Below are positions 44,064 through 50,772 of a stretch of 52,021 nucleotides of DNA, piece after piece. Both the position numbers and the translations under genes were made by a program. Every line of letters starts with the position of its first letter. Positions within the stretch are counted from its first letter, which is position 1. Below the pieces are notes generated by a model. It saw only the letters and a program-made list of their open reading frames with translations. It had not been told where the DNA came from and ran no database searches. The stretch is from Thiohalocapsa sp964524185 (GTDB lineage Bacteria > Pseudomonadota > Gammaproteobacteria > Chromatiales > Chromatiaceae): positions 1 through 52,021 of the forward strand of contig CAZGCI010000019.1 in the NCBI GenBank assembly GCA_964524185.1, given 5' to 3'.

Positions 44064-45368
44064 TCACTGCGCAACGATCTCGCCGAGCCGACGCTTTGCG
44101 GCGATCGCAAGATCGAAAAACGATGTCTCAAGTGGGCTCGAGGCACCCACTCGAAAACTCTCGAGATCGGAATTCAGGAAATTGCGATCTCGGAAAAGCT
44201 GTTTGTGCCAGTGCGAAAACCGAAACGGCCCGCCGGCGCCATCGTTGATATCCACGTAGTAGTGAAAAAAGGACCCTGGCGGGAGGTCCTCCTGGTTCGG
44301 GCCCGGCACCGAGAACTCCGGAGCGTCTAGCAACCGATATTCGATCTCATTGGCGGCGGCGGCGAGCGCGAAACACGCCATTTCCGACATCCAGATCGTG
44401 TGATCGGACAGATTGGCGGCCTTTCCGAGTAGGTAAAGGGTCTGGCCAAAGCGGAAACAGTCCTGGACGAACTTCTCGTTGCGCACGGCCGCCCCCTCGA
44501 GGAAGACGGTGACACCGCCGGGCTTCAGGGTGGTGTCGCATCCGATGGTCGCCAGCAAGCCCTGCAGGTCGACGCCGCGCCCGCCGCTGTCCGCGCTCAA
44601 AAACGGCTCATGGGCGATGATGGCATTCGCTGCCATCGCGTTGCCAACCGGGAAGACCTCGTCGCGGAGGTCCTTATAGAGAAAGACGTCGGTGTCCATG
44701 AGACACACGATATCGTCGTTCTCAACAACGTGCGCCATCGCCTTGAGGCCCTCGACCCGGTGCAGCGCAACGTATCCTGAATCCCCGCCGGACAGGTCGA
44801 CCGGGTGTCCATGCGAGTGGTCGTCGCCGCTGACGGCGCGTACACCATAGGTGCTGATTATCTGCTCCAGCGGCGCAGAGAGCGCGCGATGGTCGTTGCA
44901 GACCACGAGCGTCACATCCCAGCCGTCGGGAAGCTGGCCGACGAGCGACTCGAGCAAGATCGCGAGCTGCCAGTGGAAGTACGCGCGATCCTCGAACGCG
45001 ACGACAAACCGAACCGGCGCGCGCGGTGTGTCGGCCGGAGGCAGGGGCGCGGTGGCTGGGGCATCGACGAGCAGTCGCTGCGGCGCCGGCCCGAACTCAA
45101 CCAGCCCGAGCCACTGCAGCTGAGAAAGCGCCTGGGCGATGTCTAGCGCCACCGCGACAGGATCACCGGCATAGCGTGCGCTCAACGCTGCAGCGACATC
45201 CGGCAGCGCGCGGCTGCCATCGCACAACGTCCACAGCGCCGCCCCGGTCTCGTTCAGTGCAAAGACGCGCGCGTCGCCTTCAACGAGAAGTACCAATTCC
45301 CGGCCGACCGTAAACGCCCTGACGTCGCGGCGCTGACGCGGCCGCGGGACCTCGACTCCGCTAGGCAT
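44064..45368 (-). CDS. glycosyltransferase with N-terminal PqqD domain
   Basis: A 434-residue protein beginning at 45368, 31 bases after the stop of the small Pro/Thr-rich gene. Residues about 12-95 are a PqqD-like recognition domain (VRAFTVGRELVLLVEGDA, VFALNETGAALWTLCDGSR, LDIAQALSQLQWLGLVEF). Residues about 115-430 are a glycosyltransferase of the GT-A type: RFVVAFEDRAYFHWQLAILL, VTLVVCNDHRAL, and a DxD metal site in IVCLMDTDVFLYKDL near 225. SHWHKQLFRDRNFLNS follows near the end. The domain order is the reverse of the fusion at 39345. It is expected to bind the small upstream protein through the PqqD part and glycosylate it. Confidence 0.8.
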   Translation of the reverse strand: MPSGVEVPRPRQRRDVRAFTVGRELVLLVEGDARVFALNETGAALWTLCDGSRALPDVAAALSARYAGDPVAVALDIAQALSQLQWLGLVEFGPAPQRLLVDAPATAPLPPADTPRAPVRFVVAFEDRAYFHWQLAILLESLVGQLPDGWDVTLVVCNDHRALSAPLEQIISTYGVRAVSGDDHSHGHPVDLSGGDSGYVALHRVEGLKAMAHVVENDDIVCLMDTDVFLYKDLRDEVFPVGNAMAANAIIAHEPFLSADSGGRGVDLQGLLATIGCDTTLKPGGVTVFLEGAAVRNEKFVQDCFRFGQTLYLLGKAANLSDHTIWMSEMACFALAAAANEIEYRLLDAPEFSVPGPNQEDLPPGSFFHYYVDINDGAGGPFRFSHWHKQLFRDRNFLNSDLESFRVGASSPLETSFFDLAIAAKRRLGEIVAQ

Positions 45369-45399
45369 GCTTTGGGTTAGTCGCGTAGCTGCGGAAACG

Positions 45400-45870
45400 C
45401 TATGCCGACTTACTGTCGTCCGGGTTCGACGCTTGCTCGCTCGTGTCGGCCGGCGCGTCGTTCTCTTGACCCTGCTTGTGGATACGTTTTGCGCCGGCCG
45501 CCGCCAAGGCGGCGCCGAGCACCGCCGCACCTGCAGCGCCCATCGCCGGGACCGGTGCTGCCACGGGCGGAGTCGGTGCCGGGGTTGGCGCTGGCATCGG
45601 TGCCGAAGTCGGTGCCGAAGTCGGTGCCGAAGTCGGCACCTCTTGCGCTTGCGCTCTCCGTGTAACGACCACAGCGCCACCAAGCGGGATCGACAGGATC
45701 GCGGGCGCGATCCATTCGCTCAGCACTGCGCGCCGAGTCGTGAGCCGACCAAAGGTCGGCTCGGAGCCAGCGCCCTCATGGCTGTCCGAGCGCTCGCGCT
45801 TGAGACGCTCGAGCTCCTGGGTCAATAACGCAATGTTGTCGAGAAGTTCACGTTCGCGCTTGTCACTCAC
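45400..45870 (-). CDS. small membrane protein with Pro/Thr/Ser-rich segment; candidate modified peptide
   Basis: The 156-residue protein (GTG at 45870) has four parts. There is an N-terminal coiled-coil-like helix (about 3-30, RERELLDNIALLTQELERLK) and a basic stretch TTRRA at 44-48. A hydrophobic segment follows (about 49-69, LSEWIAPAILSIPLGGAVVV), then RRAQAQ, an AxA-like signal end. The Pro/Thr/Ser/Ala-rich region at 78-109 includes three PTSA units and PAPTPAPTPP. A second hydrophobic Ala/Gly segment (110-127) precedes an acidic Ser/Asp-rich tail. First gene of the operon with two PqqD-fused glycosyltransferases and two hydroxylases, it is the obvious candidate for hydroxylation and O-glycosylation. 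The W-I-A-P-x-I-L-S-I-P-L block resembles, from memory, small proteins near PqqD/HprK-like genes. No function is established. Confidence 0.65.
   Translation of the reverse strand: MSDKRERELLDNIALLTQELERLKRERSDSHEGAGSEPTFGRLTTRRAVLSEWIAPAILSIPLGGAVVVTRRAQAQEVPTSAPTSAPTSAPMPAPTPAPTPPVAAPVPAMGAAGAAVLGAALAAAGAKRIHKQGQENDAPADTSEQASNPDDSKSA
45597..45632 (-). repeat. three tandem 12-bp units encoding PTSA
   Basis: Three exact copies of TCGGTGCCGAAG (+ strand), followed by TCGG. On the minus strand they encode the repeated Pro-Thr-Ser-Ala units of the small membrane protein. Identical copies at DNA level suggest recent expansion and a repeat number that could vary between strains. Confidence 0.9.
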
Positions 45871-45877
45871 CGCCCAG

Positions 45878-45886
45878 CCCCCCCCC
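45878..45886 (-). promoter_or_regulatory. nine-G tract just upstream of the operon start
   Basis: On the coding (minus) strand, nine consecutive Gs lie 7 to 15 bases before the GTG at 45870, close to the ribosome-binding position. If translation instead began at TTG 45897 the tract would be inside the frame. Either way, slippage could change expression of the first gene. Confidence 0.6.
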
Positions 45887-45909
45887 GAGGATCTCAAGAT
45901 TTGCCGCGA

Positions 45910-45938
45910 ATGCTAGCGTATCCTAGTATTAAAGTCTA
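45910..45938 (-). promoter_or_regulatory. putative sigma-70 promoter of the seven-gene operon
   Basis: Minus strand: TAGACT (45938-45933), a 17-base spacer, then TAGCAT (45915-45910). Each hexamer matches the consensus at four of six positions. Transcription would begin near 45903, leaving about 33 bases of leader that contain the nine-G tract. Confidence 0.45.
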
Positions 45939-46177
45939 GTTCTCGGTGTGCTCAAGCGCGGCACGGCGGGCAGTCTGCGCACCGCGTCTGTCCGCTGCAG
46001 TCAGGGATTGGCAGTGCGCGAGCCGCCCACCTCTATCTGCGGGCTCAAACCGGGTTTGGGCTCAAGCCGAGGCCCGCAGTCGATGCGCACCCTCCGGCTG
46101 CGGGGCTATGTTCCGCTTCATCGCTCGCAAGCGGGTGCCTGTTGACTGAGGATAAATCCAGAGACCCCGAAGACTCG
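45939..46177. other. divergent intergenic region, operon / GT60-like gene
   Basis: About 240 bp. A GGGCTCAAACC...GGGCTCAAGCC direct repeat within a longer GCGGGC...GCCCGC-bounded stretch lies at about 46039-46080 and could form a hairpin. No gene is supported here, and no + strand promoter was found for the gene at 46178. Confidence 0.4.
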
Positions 46178-47230
46178 ATGCAACCCACGATCTTTGTGGC
46201 CATTGCGGCCTACGCCGATCCGGCGCTACCGCGGACACTGGAGGACGCGCTGTCGCTGGCGCACGAACCGGAGTGCCTTCGCTTTGGGATCTGTTGGCAG
46301 GACGATCCCGCGCACCCGGTGGCGCTGGAGGCCTTCCGACGCGACCCTCGCTTTCGATTCATCGACCGCACGACGACGGAAAGTCGCGGCGGCCCGTGGG
46401 CGCGAAATCTCGCGCAGTCGCTGTGGCGGGGAGAACCCTACACGCTGCAAGTCGATGCTCATGTGACGTTCGCATCGGGGTGGGATCAAGCGCTGATCGC
46501 GACGCTCGAGTCGATGCCGGCAGAAAAACCCTTGCTGACGATGAACGCGCCGCTCTTTTATGCTGATGAGCACGGCGCCCTGCACCGGCGTGACGACATG
46601 GGCGTGCCGACGACGCGCGTTAATGGCTGGCGCGCACCCGACTGGGCCCCGTGGTTTGACTTTGGCCCGCCGAACACGCAGCACCCCGGCCGCGCCCGCT
46701 TCGTGAATGGGGGTTTCGTGTTTACGCGGGGTGAATGGAACGTCGAGGTCCCTCAGGACCCCGACCACTATTATTGGGGCGAAGAGTTCGGCGTCACGGT
46801 CCGGTCGTTCACTTGGGGCTACGATCTGTTTCTCCCGAACCAGCCACTCGTGTGGCACCTCGATCATCGCGGTGCACCACCGCGTCGTCATTGGGAGCAT
46901 GGCGAAGCCGTGGTGCGCAGCCGCAACACGACGGCGATCGAGCGATTGCGCAAGCTCGTCTATTCCGATGGGTCAGAGGGGCTCGGACCCTACGGCCTCG
47001 GGCGCGCCCGCACGTTGCGCGACTACGAGATCTATGCGGGGCTCGATCTCAAGGGGAAACGCGCCCATCCGGACGTGTTCACGGGCGCGAACCCCAACCC
47101 CATCACCATACGCTGCGATGCGGACTGGGCACGCTGCTTGACCTGGGATGACTACATCAAGCGCCCGGACACGCGAAGCGAGACCCCCGCGCCTGCGGCG
47201 AGCAACGACCGGGGAAGCCATCTGCGCTGA
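46178..47230 (+). CDS. second GT60-like glycosyltransferase
   Basis: A 350-residue relative of the protein at 38422, with the same opening (TIFVAIAAYADPALPRTLED, LRFGICWQDD), the D-x-H site LQVDAHVTFASGWDQAL, FVNGGFVFTRGEWNVEV, VRSFTWGYDLFLPNQPLVWH and YGLGRARTLRDYEIYAG. The start is set at the ATG at 46178, which directly precedes the family sequence; a TTG at 46142 would add 12 residues. Divergent from the operon but only 307 bp from its first gene, it probably belongs to the same system. Two family members may act at successive positions or on different acceptors. GlcNAc is the donor in the characterised eukaryotic member; the donor here is unknown. Confidence 0.82.
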   Translation: MQPTIFVAIAAYADPALPRTLEDALSLAHEPECLRFGICWQDDPAHPVALEAFRRDPRFRFIDRTTTESRGGPWARNLAQSLWRGEPYTLQVDAHVTFASGWDQALIATLESMPAEKPLLTMNAPLFYADEHGALHRRDDMGVPTTRVNGWRAPDWAPWFDFGPPNTQHPGRARFVNGGFVFTRGEWNVEVPQDPDHYYWGEEFGVTVRSFTWGYDLFLPNQPLVWHLDHRGAPPRRHWEHGEAVVRSRNTTAIERLRKLVYSDGSEGLGPYGLGRARTLRDYEIYAGLDLKGKRAHPDVFTGANPNPITIRCDADWARCLTWDDYIKRPDTRSETPAPAASNDRGSHLR

Positions 47231-47424
47231 GGTGTTTGAGCCGACATGCATCAGCACGCTGCGTCGGGTGATGTGTTTCGATTTTGCTGACTGCGGCTCG
47301 CGGCCCCGTCGCGGTGCTCGGGACGGTCCTCACCGTGCTCAGGGCCTTCGATGCGGCACAGCCAGACGTGATGCCTCAACTTTTTCAAACAACTACGTTT
47401 ACTCATCCGACGAGCCAATCTCAC

Positions 47425-47612
47425 GTGACACGCGGGACATCGATCTCAGTTCCGCTACCATGAGGCGATGCTCCGCGGTCCGCCCGCCCACCCCGAGTGG
47501 AACCGAAGCAGAAGGTGACTCCGCTCAGGAGGTTTGCCGGTGGCCCGCAGGGTGAGCGTCGCGAACGGGTTGATCGACGCTTTAGCCGCTGCGCCAATGT
47601 TGATAGGCCTTG
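47425..47612 (-). pseudogene. decayed C-terminal fragment of a nucleotide-sugar epimerase
   Basis: Two frames on the minus strand match the intact epimerase at 49295. APRPINIGAAAKASINPFAT compares with VGPVNIGSPEMISINQLAT, followed by LTLRATGK (LTMQIAGK). After a frameshift, TPLGVGGRTAEHRLM compares with GPLGVRGRTSDNRLI. The 5' two thirds are absent. It is a remnant of a second copy, not a gene. The rest of 47231-47730 shows no other feature. Confidence 0.75.
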
Positions 47613-47730
47613 GGGCACCGGGGACCCGTGAATTAAACGCCCCCCGTGATGCTCGTAGACCCCAAAGCTTCAGACGACGGCGCTCATGAACACGTCAGCG
47701 AGCTTCTGAAGCGGCCCAGTTTCGGCTCAC

Positions 47731-49254
47731 TCAGCGCTTGGGGGGAGATTGCACCTCGCACCTGGAGCCGACATCGTCACGTTCCTCCCGACACGATGCT
47801 CTCCTGCGCGGCTGACCACGCGACAGCGCGCCAGCGGTGAGTCGCTCGGCCTGAACCGGCTGCGTGCGCATGCCAGGTGACAGGTACCAGAGTCCGTTCG
47901 CGAAATAACGTTGGAGCTTCTCGTCGAGATCTCTCGTCCAGCTGTTGTGCACGATCCATGGATCGGCTGGCGGCGTGCGGCCGCCGCAGTAACGGTGCCC
48001 GTTGGTGAACCGGTCCTCGTCGAGGATGACGGTGTCGAGGCCGCGCTGAGCATGGTAGGCGAGCACGACGTTCATCGGTTCCTGCTGGCTGCAGAAATGT
48101 CCCACCATCTCGTGGTGCCCGTACACATCCTTCCAGAATTCCCGAACGGCCGGGGTGCGGCGGAAGTACATAAACCCGCTGTTCGCGAAGAGCGGGCGGA
48201 AGCGGCCGTTGGGACCGTCATACATCGCTTGGACGTCTGCGCCCGCCCGGGCCCGCTCGATCAACACGGGCCGAGGATCGCGGCGCCACACCAGATCGGC
48301 GTCCTGGAATAACAGGTCCGCGGGCGCGTCGAGCAGTTGTCGGATCACCCAGTTCTGATGATACATGTACGCGGTCCAGGCCAGATCGCCGTAGGCACCC
48401 GACTCCGTCATCCGGAACAGCAGCTCAGAATCCTGATCGAAGTAGGTGAGGAAGCCGAGCCGCTCGATGCGTTCCTGCGCTTGGCGGTCGGTTGGGAAGA
48501 CGATCGTCGAGGACCGCACGTCGATGCCGTGCCAAACACAGGATGCGGCCCAGTTCTCGAAAAGCCGGGCGAACCGGTGGTCGCACGTCATCGCCACGAG
48601 CACGTCAGCCGATGGATCGAGCCGCGCGAAAAGGTCGGGCGCCGCCTGCCCGAAACGGACCTCGTCGTTGGCCTGGCTCGAATAGACGCGGCAGACCTGC
48701 TCAAGCAGCGCGTGCGACACTTCGGGCACGTCAATGGTGTCGCCGCAGAGTGTCGGCCAGGTCCTCGGTGCGGCGGGCTCCCTCACCGGGTCAGGCCGGC
48801 CGGTGGCGTGGGGCAGCCTGGCCACAGCGATCGTCGACGTGGGGCGCTCCGCCTCGGAGATGGCCGGTTGCTCGCCGGGGTTGGCGCGGCAGCGATGCGC
48901 CTCGCTGCCGGCCCTGCGCGGAACGGGCACCAAAGGCTTGCATGGAGGTTGTCGGCCATGCCGAGCGCAAGCAGGTCGGCGCAGGCCTGAGGGCTCGGCT
49001 CGACGCGACCGAGGCGCCGAGGGCTCAGGCGGACATGGGCTGCGCGGGGCCGATCGGGTGACACGGCATTTGCCGGTGCCGGGTACATCGGCAGTTGGCT
49101 GCCTGCCCCACGCCCCGGCGTTGGCCGCCAGCATGCTGCGCCCGCGCCGCGCCAACCGCTGCACTGTGCCGGGGCAAACTGCGAATGACTGCAACAGCTT
49201 GCCGGATTCATAACCGCGCGCGGTCCGTACGGGCGCTCGCGCCCTGCCGCTCAC
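47731..49254 (-). CDS. GT77-like nucleotide-diphospho-sugar transferase, start unresolved
   Basis: The recognisable domain spans about residues 200-470 of the longest frame (VLVAMTCDHRFARLFENW, SSTIVFPTDRQAQERIERLG, a DxD site in LLFQDADLVWRRDP, FRPLFANSGFMYFRRTPAVR, DTVILDEDRFTNGHRYC, IVHNSW). This is the pfam03407 Nucleotid_trans type, i.e. GT77, which includes plant extensin arabinosyltransferases and the Skp1 galactosyltransferase AgtA. The first 140-170 residues are Arg/Pro/Ala-rich without similarity and may not be translated; a GTG at 48825 gives 364 residues. The C-terminus is basic and low-complexity. It lies between the epimerase pseudogene and the intact epimerase, and is likely part of the same glycosylation system. 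Confidence 0.75.
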   Translation of the reverse strand: MSGRARAPVRTARGYESGKLLQSFAVCPGTVQRLARRGRSMLAANAGAWGRQPTADVPGTGKCRVTRSAPRSPCPPEPSAPRSRRAEPSGLRRPACARHGRQPPCKPLVPVPRRAGSEAHRCRANPGEQPAISEAERPTSTIAVARLPHATGRPDPVREPAAPRTWPTLCGDTIDVPEVSHALLEQVCRVYSSQANDEVRFGQAAPDLFARLDPSADVLVAMTCDHRFARLFENWAASCVWHGIDVRSSTIVFPTDRQAQERIERLGFLTYFDQDSELLFRMTESGAYGDLAWTAYMYHQNWVIRQLLDAPADLLFQDADLVWRRDPRPVLIERARAGADVQAMYDGPNGRFRPLFANSGFMYFRRTPAVREFWKDVYGHHEMVGHFCSQQEPMNVVLAYHAQRGLDTVILDEDRFTNGHRYCGGRTPPADPWIVHNSWTRDLDEKLQRYFANGLWYLSPGMRTQPVQAERLTAGALSRGQPRRRASCREERDDVGSRCEVQSPPKR

Positions 49255-49294
49255 GCGTCATCGCACTTCAGATCCGCAGACGGAAAGGCGGACG

Positions 49295-50317
49295 TCACCC
49301 GGTTTGTCGCACGCCGGCGCCGCTCGGCTCGCCTGCGGCGGCCAGACGGGATGTCTCAACCTGCTCTCGCACCCAGGCGTACGTACCGCTCAAACCGGCT
49401 TCGAGGGGCACCCCGGGGGTCCATCCCAGCTTCTCTTCAATGAGGCGGTTGTCCGAAGTGCGCCCGCGCACGCCAAGCGGACCCGGAACGTGTTTGACGC
49501 GCAGGTGCTTTCCGGCGATCTGCATGGTCAGCGTCGCAAGTTGGTTGATGGAGATCATCTCCGGGGAGCCAATGTTGACCGGGCCGACGAAGCGCGATTC
49601 CACGAGTCGGCGAATGGCCTCGATGCAGTCCGCGACGTAGAGAAACGAACGGGTCTGGCACCCGTCGCCCCAGATCTCGAGCTCGTCGCCATCTTGCGCT
49701 TCGGCGACCTTGCGACAGAGGGCGGCCGGTACTTTCTCGCGCCCATCGTTCCAGCTGCCTTCCGGCCCGAAGATATTATGCAGCCGCGCAATGTGGACCT
49801 CGACGCCGTAGTTCCGCGCGAGGGCCTGATAAGCGCGTTCGCTGAACAGTTTCTCCCAACCATAATCGCTGTCAGGTTCCGCAGGGTATACGGAGTCCTC
49901 GGCTGTGGTTGGGTTGTCGGGATCGGTTTGGTTGTAGAGCGGATACACGCAGGCCGATGAGGCGTAGAAAATGCGCGCAATCCCTGTATGGCGCGAGACA
50001 TCTAGCACATTGAGATTGATCTTGGCTGAATTGTGCATGATGTCGGCGTCGTTCTCGCCGGTGAATAGATAGCCGGCTCCGCCCATGTCGGCGGCCAGCT
50101 GATAGACATCGCTGACCCCCTGCATGACCTCAGCGCAAAAGGCGCGATCCCTCAGGTCCCCGAGCGCAAACTCATCGGCGGCCGGCTCGGCGTACCGCGG
50201 CAGGACCTGATCGGCCCCCCTGACCCAGAATCCCTCGTGCTTGAGGCGCCGCACGAGGTGGGTCCCAATAAAGCCGCCTGCGCCGCAGACCAGTGCGCGC
50301 TTGATCTCTCGATACAT
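49295..50317 (-). CDS. GDP-mannose 3,5-epimerase-like NAD-dependent epimerase
   Basis: A 340-residue short-chain dehydrogenase/reductase of the extended type. The NAD-binding motif ALVCGAGGFIGTHLVRRL is at the start. VYQLAADMGGAGYLF, FYASSACVYPLY and DSDYGWEKLFSERAY (catalytic Y-x3-K) follow, with HNIFGPEGSWNDGREKVPAA and GDGCQTRSFLYVADCIEAI. VYQLAADMGG together with the HNI(Y/F)GPxGxWxxGREKxPAA block is close to plant GDP-mannose 3,5-epimerase, which forms GDP-L-galactose and GDP-L-gulose. It may supply a GDP-6-carbon sugar for the O-fucosyltransferase-like protein. Other sugar epimerase functions cannot be ruled out. ATG at 50317. A decayed second copy lies at 47425. Confidence 0.82.
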   Translation of the reverse strand: MYREIKRALVCGAGGFIGTHLVRRLKHEGFWVRGADQVLPRYAEPAADEFALGDLRDRAFCAEVMQGVSDVYQLAADMGGAGYLFTGENDADIMHNSAKINLNVLDVSRHTGIARIFYASSACVYPLYNQTDPDNPTTAEDSVYPAEPDSDYGWEKLFSERAYQALARNYGVEVHIARLHNIFGPEGSWNDGREKVPAALCRKVAEAQDGDELEIWGDGCQTRSFLYVADCIEAIRRLVESRFVGPVNIGSPEMISINQLATLTMQIAGKHLRVKHVPGPLGVRGRTSDNRLIEEKLGWTPGVPLEAGLSGTYAWVREQVETSRLAAAGEPSGAGVRQTG

Positions 50318-50406
50318 GGATGTTCTCCGCTCGGCAAGGCCTGTCGGTCAACCGCAAGGATACCTGGTTGCCGGCCCTTGCGGGGCATGCCGCATCGCCC
50401 GGGCGA

Positions 50407-50640
50407 GCGCGCCCGAGCGCCATCGGCGCCCTGTCTGCATTCCGGGGTGGGCGGATGTGCCGCAAGAGTGACCCTTTGAGCGGCGCGGCGTTCGGTCCTC
50501 GCCCGCAGGCGTGGCGCCCCGAGATACCCCCAAGCAGCAGGTCCTACGCCGCGCGCACGATCATGTCGCTCGGCCCGGTCGCGCTAATGGTGGCCAGCGG
50601 GAGCTGGATGCAGAGAAAACGTGGTCTGACCCTGAGCTAT
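50407..50640 (+). repeat. right copy of ~235-bp direct repeat bounding the island
   Basis: Same orientation as 31680-31914, about 97% identical by eye, ending at the same CTGAGCTAT. The two copies bound about 18.7 kb. Both outer junctions differ from each other, and no transposase relic follows this copy. The remaining intergenic parts, 50318-50406 and 50641-50772, show no gene. Confidence 0.95.
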
Positions 50641-50772
50641 CCCCGGGGTGAAGCGGGAGCCTGGATCACCGGCGCCGGAGGTGATGGTCCGGGGTGTGGG
50701 GTGGCGGCGGAGACGGGCCAGGGCGCCGCGGCCACCTTATCCTGCAAGCCTTACGGATCGACGCTTGCCGCT

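Noticed and set aside
45946..46149. + strand frame of 67 codons upstream of the second GT60-like gene
   Set aside because: Arg/Ala/Ser-rich shadow composition, no motif or ribosome site; unlikely to be a precursor peptide.
47148..47555. + strand frame downstream of the GT60-like gene
   Set aside because: It is opposite the epimerase relic and has no similarity of its own.
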